Shown piece by piece: positions 1 through 8,414 of a DNA stretch of 64,000 bases. The notes beneath the pieces were generated by a model. That model was not told the origin of the DNA. It worked only from the letters and a program-made list of their open reading frames with translations, and made no database searches. Both the position numbers and the translations under genes were made by a program. The stretch comes from Algoriphagus marincola DSM 16067. GTDB lineage: Bacteria > Bacteroidota > Bacteroidia > Cytophagales > Cyclobacteriaceae. The number at the start of each line of letters is the position of its first letter. Positions within the stretch are counted from its first letter, which is position 1. The stretch covers positions 56,001-120,000 of the forward strand of contig NZ_AUBU01000014.1 of the NCBI RefSeq assembly GCF_000429405.1, written 5' to 3'.

Positions 1-1021
1 TGGGTACGTCCTCTTCCAATTTATCAAACAATAACCCTGCTTCCTCTTGATTTCCGGATTGCCAAAGCTCTCCAGCTTCTTTTACTTTCTCGGGGTCCAT
101 TCCTGCATAATAATGAAGGATCAATTTATCACCTACTCGATGAATATTCCGGACAGAAGGAGTGCTTCCGTCGACTGTAATACTTCCTTCCGAAAATTCA
201 TTTCGCTCTCGTACTGGTAGCTCCCTAAACTCAGGAATGGTTAAGTTGATCGCGGTATCCAGATTGACACTTTCCCCGCTCATATCATAAATTCTCAATA
301 TTGACTCCCCTCCCAAACTTATATACAATTTACCTTCTATCCATTCGACAGAGGGGGTATAGTCACTCTCGATGTAACCTTTCCCGTTTTTAAAAATACT
401 ACCTGTTTCAAAAGGGATGATTTCGGTGGATTCACCTGAAGCTACATTGATCCACTCCAAAGCTCTGAAACGATCATAAAAAGCTTGTTCTCCCGGGTAG
501 GTGTCTCTGGGCCGAACGGATTTTGATAAAATGAATTCTTGGTTTTGATGAGTAAAGGTTTCGATGGATTTCCCGACTTGAGGCATAAATGCTGCTCCTC
601 CTACTGCCTCAGGATGTTTGATTTCTTTGGTCAAATTACCTTCCAAGTCGTAAATGAAAATTCCTCTCATTCCGTTTACCACAACTTGGTCATTTCCTAA
701 AAATCCCGGTAACTCCATCATGAAGCCGTAAGCGTCCGGTGTGTCTTCAGTTTTTGAAAATTTTCCCAGAAGTTTTCCGCTTTGATCCAGCGAAATGATT
801 TCGCTAGCAGCATAGTCATAGATTAAAATCCGACTACCATCCTGACTTACATCGGCCAAAATGGGGTCTCCCAGAAGTTTGTAGTCTACTGAGTCCACTT
901 TTTCGATGGAGAGGGAATCCATTTCTTCAAGTCCCTCTGCTGTTTGATTACTTTCTCCGCAGGAAAAAAGAAAAAAAGCAGCAATCATCACTACAGGAAG
1001 GGAGTATCCATTGTTTTTCAT
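1..1021 (-). CDS. Exported lipoprotein, beta-propeller-like, 3' end outside window
   Basis: Reading leftward from an ATG at 1021 there are 340 open codons to the window edge, so the C-terminus is missing. The N-terminus MKNNGYSLPVVMIAAFFLFSC is a lipoprotein signal with Cys21 as the probable lipidated residue. The rest is a string of short beta-rich segments (for example ILIYDYAASEIISLDQSG and IFIYDLEGNLTKEI), the look of a six-bladed propeller lipoprotein such as the DUF4221-like proteins of Bacteroidota. That family assignment is only a resemblance. The upstream neighbour on the same strand ends 70 bp away behind a terminator, so this gene is probably transcribed separately. Substrate and role unknown. 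Confidence 0.75.
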   Translation of the reverse strand, partial: MKNNGYSLPVVMIAAFFLFSCGESNQTAEGLEEMDSLSIEKVDSVDYKLLGDPILADVSQDGSRILIYDYAASEIISLDQSGKLLGKFSKTEDTPDAYGFMMELPGFLGNDQVVVNGMRGIFIYDLEGNLTKEIKHPEAVGGAAFMPQVGKSIETFTHQNQEFILSKSVRPRDTYPGEQAFYDRFRALEWINVASGESTEIIPFETGSIFKNGKGYIESDYTPSVEWIEGKLYISLGGESILRIYDMSGESVNLDTAINLTIPEFRELPVRERNEFSEGSITVDGSTPSVRNIHRVGDKLILHYYAGMDPEKVKEAGELWQSGNQEEAGLLFDKLEEDVP

Positions 1022-1057
1022 CAAAGGAGTTGGTTAAGTTTAATTTTAAAAATAAAA

Positions 1058-1084
1058 AAATCCACGAAGTTATCGTGGATTTTA
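1058..1084 (-). terminator. Terminator of the GMC/small-subunit operon
   Basis: An 8-bp perfect stem (ATCCACGA/TCGTGGAT) with a 5-nt loop is followed on the minus strand by a run of T. It lies directly after the stop of the gene at 1092-1796. Confidence 0.75.
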
Positions 1085-1091
1085 TAGTTGA

Positions 1092-1796
1092 TTAACCAAT
1101 AATATTTCCTTCATCGTCCCATTTGACGACTTTGCCCCGATCCTCGGGTTTCAGATAAAATGCCGTGTATTTTTCGGGATTGGAAAGTCCATGTTTATCC
1201 AAGACCTGCTGTGGAATTCCGTCCCAGACATTTGGCGTGTTTCCTTTGTATCCCATATACTTCCAGCCTGCCTCTGTGGTAAAATAGCCTGTGCAGGTTA
1301 GATTTCGAAGTAAATTGAACCACCTGACTCCACCTTCATAAGCTGGGTCGGCTTTGTCAGGCCAAGCGACCAATTCAATGATTTCGATGACCTGATCTTT
1401 GGAAAGCTCATTGAAAGGTTTTCCAAATTTTTCATCTGCCTCGAAATCCAGCCACATCAAACCACCTCTCATTGGAGTCTGATAGCTGGGCTGGTCTAGC
1501 ATCATAAAATCCATGAAATCAGTCACTTTCAATTCAGTAGCTGCCGGAGATTCGGAATCTGCCGGCATAATGATATCTACCAGTGTATCCAGTTTTTTGC
1601 GCTCCTCTTCTGTGAAAAAGGAGTCAGCTAAAAGTTTGGCGTCTCTTGCCTTTTCCTCAGCGGTTCGACCTCCCGGAGTGCCGCCTTCGAAAATCTGTCC
1701 GCTTACAGCTTGCTCCTCTGTTTCACAACCGGTCATAAACAAGCCCGCTCCCAGAGAGCCTGTGAAAAGCAATTTGAGGTTTTCTCTTCTGTTCAT
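1092..1796 (-). CDS. Gluconate 2-dehydrogenase subunit 3 family protein (small subunit of GMC dehydrogenase)
   Basis: A 234-aa small subunit that pairs with the GMC flavoenzyme just upstream (3-bp gap). The N-terminus MNRRENLKLLFTGSLG combines a twin-arginine motif (RRENLK) with a lipobox ending at Cys24 (FMTGC), so it is probably a Tat-exported lipoprotein. In known FAD-dependent sugar dehydrogenases the small subunit carries the Tat signal and the signal-less large subunit travels with it. The central part (about residues 55-200, starting FFTEEERKKLDTLVDIIMPAD) matches the usual start of this family. The gene-pair architecture repeats at 56419-58674. Substrate is not evident from sequence. 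Confidence 0.85.
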   Translation of the reverse strand: MNRRENLKLLFTGSLGAGLFMTGCETEEQAVSGQIFEGGTPGGRTAEEKARDAKLLADSFFTEEERKKLDTLVDIIMPADSESPAATELKVTDFMDFMMLDQPSYQTPMRGGLMWLDFEADEKFGKPFNELSKDQVIEIIELVAWPDKADPAYEGGVRWFNLLRNLTCTGYFTTEAGWKYMGYKGNTPNVWDGIPQQVLDKHGLSNPEKYTAFYLKPEDRGKVVKWDDEGNIIG

Positions 1797-1799
1797 GGC

Positions 1800-3542
1800 T
1801 TAGATATTTTTTTGTTTCAACTGATCGACTATGTAATCGGAAGTTCTCCAAGAAAGGGCAAGAATGGTCCAGGTTGGGTTTTTGTCTGCTTGTGAGACAA
1901 ATGGCCCTGCATCCACTACGAACAGATTGTCGCAGTCATGGGCTTGGCAATTGGAGTTGACCACGGACGATTTAGCATCATTTCCCATTCGGGTTGTGCC
2001 GACCTCGTGAATGATTCGTCCAGGTGCCGCTAGTCCATACTTGCTTTCAGGTCCGGGTTTTGAACCCAGCAATATTGCCCCAGCATTGGTCAGGATTTCC
2101 TCAAAGGTATCCTGCATATGTTTCGCCTGCTTGATTTCCTGATCAGACCAAGTATAATTAAAACGAAGTACAGGAATTCCATATTTGTCGACTACATTCG
2201 GATCGATCTCACAGTAGTTGTCGTAGCGAGGAATACTTTCTCCTCTGCCTGACATACCTAATGTGGACCCGTAAATTCGTCGAATGTCCTTTTTCAATCC
2301 TTCTCCATAGCCTCCGTTAGGACTTGGGTTGCCAAATTCATCCTTGATGTATTTTCGCATACTGTCCATGCTCATACCAGTACCGTAGGCAGGTTGCCCC
2401 ATACCACCCCAGTATTCAATGTGGTAGCCTCTTGCAAAGTCCAACTTCTTATTATCTAACCACCAAGGGGTGTACATGTGCATGCCACCAACACCGTCTT
2501 CATTGTATCGCTCTCGATCAATCAAGTCAGGCATGATTCCCATTCGGTCAGCTCCTGTAGAATCATGTAAGTATCTTCCCAGTACGCCTGAGTCCCCACC
2601 AATCCCATTGGGATGAGACTTTGACTTGGAGTTCATCATGATTCGCGCCGATTCACAAGCAGAAGCTCCAAGTACGACTACTCGAGACCGGAGTTTATAC
2701 TCCTTCATATCTACCTTGGATACAAAAGAAACGCCGGTTGCTTTACCTTGATCATCGGTCGTCACTTTGCGTACCATTGAAAAAGTGTAAAGGTCAACCT
2801 TTCCTTTTTTCATGGCAGGATGTACGAGGCAAGTTCCTGCAGAAAAGTCTGCATAGGCCTGACAGGCTCGATTACATTGGTTGCAGAAAAAGCAAACGCC
2901 CCGCTCGTTATTGATAGGGCGGGTGAGCATAGAAAGGCGTGATGGAATCATCGGGATTCCGGCACGATCTGCTCCTTTCTTTATAAATAGTTCATGAAGT
3001 CTGGGTTTTGGTGGAGGAAGGAAAAAGCCATCAGGCTCGTTGTAAATACCTTCTTTGGTACCAAAAACTCCGATCAACTTATCGACACGGTCATAGTAGG
3101 GCTTTAGCTCATCATAGCCGATAGGCCAGTCATCACCCATGCCGTCAATGCTTGCTCTTTTGAAATCATTCGGACCAAATCGAAGAGAAATTCTTCCCCA
3201 GTGATTTGTTCGGCCTCCGACCATACGAGATCGGAACCAGTCGAATTGAGTGCCGTTTTTTCTAGTGTAAGGTTCACCTTCGATATCCCATCCGCCGATA
3301 GCTGCATCAAAATCTCCAAATGGGCGAATTCTTGTTCCTGCACCTCTTCTTGGCGATTCCCATGGTGGTCTGAGTTGAGTCCGGTCTTCATCCTTAGCCG
3401 GATCAAAGTCGCCACCTGCCTCTACAACGGCTACCGAAAGGCCTGCCTCTGAAAGAACCTTAGAAGCCATGCCTCCTCCGGCACCGGAGCCTACAATAAT
3501 CACATCATAGGTATCCGGAGTCTCTTTGATTTGAAAGCTCAT
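1800..3542 (-). CDS. GMC-family FAD-dependent oxidoreductase (large subunit)
   Basis: A 580-aa flavoprotein predicted to oxidise a sugar or other alcohol. The FAD dinucleotide-binding motif is at residues 14-33 (VIIVGSGAGGGMASKVLSEAG region). The C-terminal GMC active-site signature HEVGTTRMG is followed by the second catalytic position in KNPTWT. A Cys cluster C217-x2-C220-x2-C223-x3-C227 resembles the region that binds a [3Fe-4S] cluster in FAD-glucose and fructose dehydrogenases, which points to a dehydrogenase passing electrons on rather than an oxidase; this is inference. There is no signal peptide, so export would rely on the Tat signal of the downstream small subunit at 1092-1796. No cytochrome c gene lies next to it, unlike the paralogous pair at 56419-58674. 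Confidence 0.9.
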   Translation of the reverse strand: MSFQIKETPDTYDVIIVGSGAGGGMASKVLSEAGLSVAVVEAGGDFDPAKDEDRTQLRPPWESPRRGAGTRIRPFGDFDAAIGGWDIEGEPYTRKNGTQFDWFRSRMVGGRTNHWGRISLRFGPNDFKRASIDGMGDDWPIGYDELKPYYDRVDKLIGVFGTKEGIYNEPDGFFLPPPKPRLHELFIKKGADRAGIPMIPSRLSMLTRPINNERGVCFFCNQCNRACQAYADFSAGTCLVHPAMKKGKVDLYTFSMVRKVTTDDQGKATGVSFVSKVDMKEYKLRSRVVVLGASACESARIMMNSKSKSHPNGIGGDSGVLGRYLHDSTGADRMGIMPDLIDRERYNEDGVGGMHMYTPWWLDNKKLDFARGYHIEYWGGMGQPAYGTGMSMDSMRKYIKDEFGNPSPNGGYGEGLKKDIRRIYGSTLGMSGRGESIPRYDNYCEIDPNVVDKYGIPVLRFNYTWSDQEIKQAKHMQDTFEEILTNAGAILLGSKPGPESKYGLAAPGRIIHEVGTTRMGNDAKSSVVNSNCQAHDCDNLFVVDAGPFVSQADKNPTWTILALSWRTSDYIVDQLKQKNI

Positions 3543-3664
3543 TTTTTAAAAATTTTAATGAAGTCGAAAATATAGGTTAAAAAAATAGATAATGAAAGTA
3601 AGCTTTTTTAAAAAAGACTAATCTGATTTAAATTCCAAATCTTCTTTGGGGTAGACTATGTTTT

Positions 3665-4366
3665 TTAGGCTTCAACCAAAGATTCGATATAAGGCCAAAC
3701 CGTTTCAAAGACTATCCGATGCCCCTCCTCAGTAGGATGAATTCCGTCTGGTAGGTTCAAATCTGGATTTCCTGCGACCCCTTCAAGTAGAAAGGGAATA
3801 AGTGTCACGTTCTTTTCAGCAGCCACTTCTGGGTAAATGGATTTGAATTCATCGGTATATTCCTGACCCATATTCGGTGGGATTTGCATCCCTGCCAAAA
3901 TGATATGAGTCTCAGGATACTTATTTCTAACCTCATCGATAATTTTTTCCAGATTACTGCGTGTTTCGCTAAGTTGGATGCCTCTTAGACCATCATTACC
4001 ACCAAGCTCCAGCACAAAAATGTAAGGCTCTTCTTCCAAAAACCAATCCAACCGGCTAAAGCCACCTGCAGTGGTCTCCCCGCTGAGTCCTCCATTGATG
4101 ACCCTGTACTCTTCATATCCCAAGCTATCCAAACGATTTTGAGTAAGACCAGCGAAAGAATCTTCCTTATCAATCCCGTACCCAGCAGTCAAACTGTTAC
4201 CAAAAAAAAGGATTGTCTTCTTGGATTCTTTTTCCATAGCTTCATTCTCTACGCTGTCAAGCTCTGTAGTTTTCGAAGTTTTATTTTCGCTACAAGATGA
4301 AATTAGGGTCATCGAAAATAAAATCAACAATAGTAGGTATGAAGAGGAGGTTTGGAGTTTGTTCAT
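3665..4366 (-). CDS. Arylesterase/GDSL (SGNH) lipase, TesA-like lipoprotein
   Basis: A 233-aa SGNH hydrolase. The lipoprotein signal ends at Cys25 (LISSC). The SGNH blocks are all present: block I FFGNSLTAGYG with nucleophile Ser58, block II NGGLSGETTAGG, block III GGNDGLRG, and block V DGIHPTEEGH with the Asp/His pair. The family hydrolyses short acyl esters or thioesters in the periplasm. It is transcribed divergently from an ABC ATPase/permease pair, the same arrangement as tesA with ybbA-ybbP in Enterobacteria. Here the protein is a predicted lipoprotein rather than a soluble periplasmic enzyme. Function beyond esterase is unproven. Confidence 0.9.
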   Translation of the reverse strand: MNKLQTSSSYLLLLILFSMTLISSCSENKTSKTTELDSVENEAMEKESKKTILFFGNSLTAGYGIDKEDSFAGLTQNRLDSLGYEEYRVINGGLSGETTAGGFSRLDWFLEEEPYIFVLELGGNDGLRGIQLSETRSNLEKIIDEVRNKYPETHIILAGMQIPPNMGQEYTDEFKSIYPEVAAEKNVTLIPFLLEGVAGNPDLNLPDGIHPTEEGHRIVFETVWPYIESLVEA

Positions 4367-4562
4367 TATTTCAAAAGCTCTTTCTGTGGTTAAATGTTCT
4401 GATAAGTAGTCAAATAGGAACCAATTTGGACCGTTTGACAGTTTCTTCTACAATTTTCATCAATAATTGGTTTAGATTCACTCAATAAAAAATTTTCTTT
4501 CAAAAAATATTGGCAGTTAGAGTTAATCTAGCTGTAAGCAAAACGTAACGAAATAGCATTTC

Positions 4563-5240
4563 ATGAATATTCTTTCAGTAAAAGACCTGAGTAAAACCTA
4601 TAAAAGCGGTAGTCGTAGTTTGACTGTTCTTGATCAGGTGAATTTTGATATCCAGGCAGGGGAGACTATCTCTATTGTCGGACCTTCAGGTAGCGGTAAA
4701 ACCACCCTTTTAGGGCTTTGTGCAGGTTTGGATTCGGCCTCTACCGGATCTGTTCAGTTAAATGGTCAAGCACTTGAAAAGCTAAGTGAAGATCAACGGG
4801 CAGCTGTCAGAAATCAAGATGTTGGATTTATTTTTCAGAATTTCCAATTGCTTCCAACGCTCACTGCCCTCGAAAATGTCATGGTTCCCTTGGAACTTAA
4901 AAAGCGAAAAGATGCCAGAACCAAGGCATTAGAGCTTTTGGAAAAAGTAGGACTCGGCGACCGAGCGACTCATTATCCTACGCAACTTTCAGGAGGAGAG
5001 CAGCAGCGGGTTTCAATTGCAAGGGCTTTCGCCAATGAACCCAAAATTCTTTTCGCAGACGAGCCAACAGGGAATCTAGATACTGAGACTGGTGAAATGA
5101 TTGAAAAGCTGATCTTCGACTTGAATAAGGAAAAAGGGACCACGCTTGTCTTGGTCACACACGATACTGAATTAGCAGGTAAGACTCAGCGAATCATACA
5201 CATCAAAGGAGGAAAAATACAGGAGGATGCCCATGCCTGA
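4563..5240 (+). CDS. ABC transporter ATP-binding protein, YbbA/LolD type
   Basis: A 225-aa ATPase of the MacB/LolD/YbbA group. Walker A is at residues 40-48 (GPSGSGKTT), the signature is LSGGEQQRVSIARA, and Walker B is ILFADEPTGNLD followed by the switch His in LVTHD. It is the nucleotide-binding partner of the FtsX-like permease encoded immediately downstream, which overlaps its 3' end. It should act on the inner face of the cytoplasmic membrane. The natural substrate of YbbAP-type systems is not settled; proximity to a TesA-like esterase suggests lipid or hydrophobic cargo, which is inference. Confidence 0.93.
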   Translation: MNILSVKDLSKTYKSGSRSLTVLDQVNFDIQAGETISIVGPSGSGKTTLLGLCAGLDSASTGSVQLNGQALEKLSEDQRAAVRNQDVGFIFQNFQLLPTLTALENVMVPLELKKRKDARTKALELLEKVGLGDRATHYPTQLSGGEQQRVSIARAFANEPKILFADEPTGNLDTETGEMIEKLIFDLNKEKGTTLVLVTHDTELAGKTQRIIHIKGGKIQEDAHA

Positions 5241-7758
5241 TTTTGCTTGGATTTTAAGGATGGCTTTTCGGGATTTCCGAAAAAATATCTCACGTTTACT
5301 CCTCTTTGTCAGTTCCATCGTGGTTGGTATAGCCGCTTTGGTAGCCATCAGCAGTTTTGGTGAAAACCTTACTTCGGATATTGATAATCAAGCTAAAGAG
5401 CTTTTAGGGGCGGATTTGGTTCTTGAAAACAACAAACCTATAGGAGATCAGCCCATCGATTCGATGGCTTTAAATACAGCTTCAGAGGTCAATTTTGCAT
5501 CAATGGTTGCCTTTCCAGCCTCCGGGGCTAGTCGATTGACTCAGGTTCGTGCCTTGGAAGGCGATTTTCCTTTTTACGGTTATCTAGAGACAATTCCAGC
5601 TTCGGGGGATGCAGATTTTCGAGCTGGAGGGAAAAAAGCTCTGGTCGAGAAAATTTTGATGGCCCAGTTTGATGCTCAGGTGGGAGACATCATCAAGGTA
5701 GGAGAGGTAGAATTTGAAATTGCCGGAGAACTTCAATCCGTGCCAGGTCAAACTGGAATCACCGCCACCGTTGCTCCTGCTGTCTATATTCCAATGGCTT
5801 ACCTGGAAGAAACTGGCCTGGTCCAATACGGAAGTCGTGTGGAGTATAACCGCTATTTTGTATTTGCCGAAAATACAGACATTGATTTACTCATTGAGCC
5901 TTTTGAGGATGAATGGGAAATCGAACGGATTGACGCAGATACGGTAGAAGATAGAAAGCGATCAACAGGGAGGTCATTTGAAAATCTGTCCAACTTCTTG
6001 AGCTTGGTTGCATTTATAGCTTTACTCTTGGGCTGTGTAGGTGTCGCCTCTGCTGTCAATGTATTTGTGAAGGAAAAACTAGCCTCCGTGGCAGTTTTAC
6101 GCTGCTTGGGAGTTTCCTCACGGGATGTCCTTTTGATCTATCTTTTTGAGATTCTTGTGATGGGACTTTTTGGGGCGATTTTAGGTTCCGTACTCGGGAC
6201 ATTGTTACAATTTATTCTCCCTGTTGTTTTTGCAGATTTCCTGCCTGTGGAAGTGACAGTCGGAATTTCTTGGCTTTCGGTAGGCTTTGGAGTGATTACC
6301 GGACTTTTTGTCTCGGTATTATTTGCGCTTTTACCCTTGTTAAAGGTTCGAAATGTGTCCCCAATGGCTACGCTTCGTCCTGAGACGGCAGATTCTAGAT
6401 TGATGAAGGATCCTTCTCGATGGGCTGTGATTGCCGGGATCTTGATATTCATTTGGGGTTTTAGCTATTACCTTCTTGGATCAGCACAGCTAGCTTTTGG
6501 CTTTACCGGGTTTGTAGTTTTTGCCTTTGGTATTCTATGGGGAGTTGGCCAATTGATCATGTGGGCAGTACGGAAGTTTTTACCGATTTCACTCCGATAT
6601 ACCGTGCGTCAGGCTTTAGCTAATCTTTATAGACCCAATAATCAAACCATCTCATTGATTGCTACCATCGGTTTGGGTACAGCGATGATTAGTACGCTTT
6701 TCTTTCTTCAAAATCAATTGCTGGAAGAAGCAAAATTTGCTGATAAGGAAGATCAGCCCAATTTGCTAATGTTTGATATTCAAACACCCCAATTGGAGGC
6801 TGTAAAGGAAAAAGTGACTGGACGTGATCTGAGGATTTTGCAGGAGGTTCCTATTGTGACGATGCAATTAAATGAAATCAACGGAGTGGATAAGCGGGAA
6901 AATGAAGAGCTTCCGGATGATGAAAATTACTCGCGGTGGATGTACAATCGGGAATATCGAGTCACTTACCGGGATACATTGATTGATACCGAGACACTGG
7001 CAGAAGGAGAATTGATTCCGCTTGGTGCGCGGGGAGATTCCATTTTTGTGAGTCTTTCGACCAGTTTTGCAGAGGGAAATAATCTGAAAATCGGTGATGA
7101 GATCGAATTCAATGTGCAGGGCCGACCAATCAAAACCTACATTGGAAGCTTTCGGAATGTGAAGTTCAATCAAGTCTCGACCAATTTTATTGTACTGTTT
7201 CCAAATGGGGTACTAGAGCAAGCTCCTAAATTCCATGTGATCATTACACGGACCAAAAATGACCGGGAATCTGCAGCTATTCAGTCAGAAGTGGTGAGGG
7301 AATTCCCCAATATCTCAGTGGTCAACTTGGGAGTAATTGTAGAAACGCTCGAGGATATTTTGAATAAGATCAGCTTTGTGATCCAGTTTATGGCATTTTT
7401 CAGTATTGCTACAGGTATTCTGGTATTGATTTCTTCTCTAATCATCAGTAAATATCAGCGTATGCGAGAAAGTATTCTTCTCCGAACACTCGGTGCTGGT
7501 TCTGGAACTGTAAGTAAGATCAATACGCTGGAGTATTTCTTCCTAGGTAGTCTAGCCTCACTGTCAGGGATAATCTTGTCTTTTGCTGCAACTTGGCTAC
7601 TGAGCGCATTTGTGTTCGATATGAACTTTAGACCAGCTTGGGGCGCAGGCCTAGTACTCTATTTGGCGATAACAGGTCTTACGATTGTGCTGGGCTGGTT
7701 GAATGGTCGAAAAATCATCAATCAACCTCCGATGGAAATACTGAGAGGGAATGGATAA
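5233..7758 (+). CDS. FtsX-like ABC transporter permease, YbbP type
   Basis: An 841-aa permease with the YbbP layout: an N-terminal membrane helix (LLLFVSSIVVGIAALVAI), a periplasmic domain, a first FtsX block of three helices near residues 250-380, further helices, a second periplasmic domain and a final FtsX block near 715-835. The start is chosen at 5233, not the in-frame ATG at 5227, because AGGAGG at 5221-5226 sits 6 nt before 5233 but directly abuts 5227. The chosen ATG overlaps the stop of the ATPase gene by 8 nt, implying translational coupling. Such a clear Shine-Dalgarno is unusual in this window. It forms the membrane half of the transporter with the upstream ATPase. Confidence 0.9.
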   Translation: MPDFAWILRMAFRDFRKNISRLLLFVSSIVVGIAALVAISSFGENLTSDIDNQAKELLGADLVLENNKPIGDQPIDSMALNTASEVNFASMVAFPASGASRLTQVRALEGDFPFYGYLETIPASGDADFRAGGKKALVEKILMAQFDAQVGDIIKVGEVEFEIAGELQSVPGQTGITATVAPAVYIPMAYLEETGLVQYGSRVEYNRYFVFAENTDIDLLIEPFEDEWEIERIDADTVEDRKRSTGRSFENLSNFLSLVAFIALLLGCVGVASAVNVFVKEKLASVAVLRCLGVSSRDVLLIYLFEILVMGLFGAILGSVLGTLLQFILPVVFADFLPVEVTVGISWLSVGFGVITGLFVSVLFALLPLLKVRNVSPMATLRPETADSRLMKDPSRWAVIAGILIFIWGFSYYLLGSAQLAFGFTGFVVFAFGILWGVGQLIMWAVRKFLPISLRYTVRQALANLYRPNNQTISLIATIGLGTAMISTLFFLQNQLLEEAKFADKEDQPNLLMFDIQTPQLEAVKEKVTGRDLRILQEVPIVTMQLNEINGVDKRENEELPDDENYSRWMYNREYRVTYRDTLIDTETLAEGELIPLGARGDSIFVSLSTSFAEGNNLKIGDEIEFNVQGRPIKTYIGSFRNVKFNQVSTNFIVLFPNGVLEQAPKFHVIITRTKNDRESAAIQSEVVREFPNISVVNLGVIVETLEDILNKISFVIQFMAFFSIATGILVLISSLIISKYQRMRESILLRTLGAGSGTVSKINTLEYFFLGSLASLSGIILSFAATWLLSAFVFDMNFRPAWGAGLVLYLAITGLTIVLGWLNGRKIINQPPMEILRGNG

Positions 7759-7770
7759 AATAAAAAATAT

Positions 7771-7883
7771 GCTGTCTCAAAAGAAAAGCCTGTCACATTG
7801 AGCGAAGTCGAAATGTACTCCATCATTCCGGAAATGGCCTTCGACTCCGCTCAGGCTGACAAACAAACGATTTATGAGACAGC
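7771..7883. repeat. Palindromic intergenic repeat element with nested inverted repeats
   Basis: The outer arms GCTGTCTCA (7771-7779) and TGAGACAGC (7875-7883) are perfect 9-bp inverted repeats. An inner pair, around 7791-7812 and 7837-7860, matches at about 17 of 22 positions and contains GAGCGAAGTCGAA against TTCGACTCCGCTC. The element fills the gap between the permease gene and the convergent DUF1569-like gene and is followed by a T run at 7887-7892, so it may also terminate transcription. No transposase gene is present. It resembles REP/MITE-type dispersed elements; copy number elsewhere cannot be judged here. Confidence 0.65.
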
Positions 7884-7895
7884 CTCTTTTTTATG

Positions 7896-8336
7896 TCAAA
7901 TTCCAAACTGGCTGAGATGATGTTTGAAGTGCTTCGCATGAAAGCGTAACCATTCGTCATGATTTAAATAGCCAAAGCGAGGATGAATAGCCTTAAATTC
8001 AGGTTCCTGCTTATATTTTTCCTCAAACTCTTCGAGGCTTTGTACCAGCTTTTCTTTGGCAGTATCCAAGTTTGGATGGCGAAGCTCAGGAAGCTCACCG
8101 GTATCATTTGGAGCTTTGACCCCTTTGGGAAATTCCATCTCAGTATCGAGTAAAAGGCGCTTCATCTCTAGGTGCCTTTCCGAAGGGGTGAATTCAGGGA
8201 TTTTAATTCTGCCGGTGGAAAGCTTGACTGTGATGGTCAGGTGCTCCAGTACATGTTGGGGAGTCATTCTTCCAAAAATTGGCTTTTGCTCAGCGCTTAG
8301 ATTTTGGATTTTTTTGGCTATTTCTACAGAAGTCAT
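7896..8336 (-). CDS. DUF1569/DinB-like protein
   Basis: A 146-aa cytoplasmic protein of unknown function. The His-rich spacing (RMTPQHVLEHLTI near the N-terminus, then HDEWLRFHAKHFKHHLSQFG at the C-terminus) is typical of the DUF1569 branch of the DinB/YfiT-like four-helix metal-binding fold, so the conserved His residues may bind a metal ion. This is family resemblance, not proof. The start is taken at the ATG at 8336; an in-frame TTG at 8354 would add only six Lys/Thr-rich residues. It lies downstream of the nrdA terminator and is probably transcribed alone. Confidence 0.65.
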   Translation of the reverse strand: MTSVEIAKKIQNLSAEQKPIFGRMTPQHVLEHLTITVKLSTGRIKIPEFTPSERHLEMKRLLLDTEMEFPKGVKAPNDTGELPELRHPNLDTAKEKLVQSLEEFEEKYKQEPEFKAIHPRFGYLNHDEWLRFHAKHFKHHLSQFGI

Positions 8337-8360
8337 TGTTTTTGTTTTTTTCAAAGCTAA

Positions 8361-8391
8361 AAAAAGCGCCCAGAACTACTAGGCGCTTTTT
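8361..8391 (-). terminator. Terminator of nrdB-nrdA
   Basis: Arms AAAAAGCGCC (8361-8370) and GGCGCTTTTT (8382-8391) form a perfect 10-bp stem that ends in a T run on either strand. It sits 24 bp after the nrdA stop. Confidence 0.8.
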
Positions 8392-8414
8392 CAAATTGAC
8401 GAACTCTAAAGTTT

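Noticed and set aside
7759..7895. IS element remnant
   Set aside because: Only short inverted repeats are present; there is no transposase fragment and no target-site duplication could be identified.
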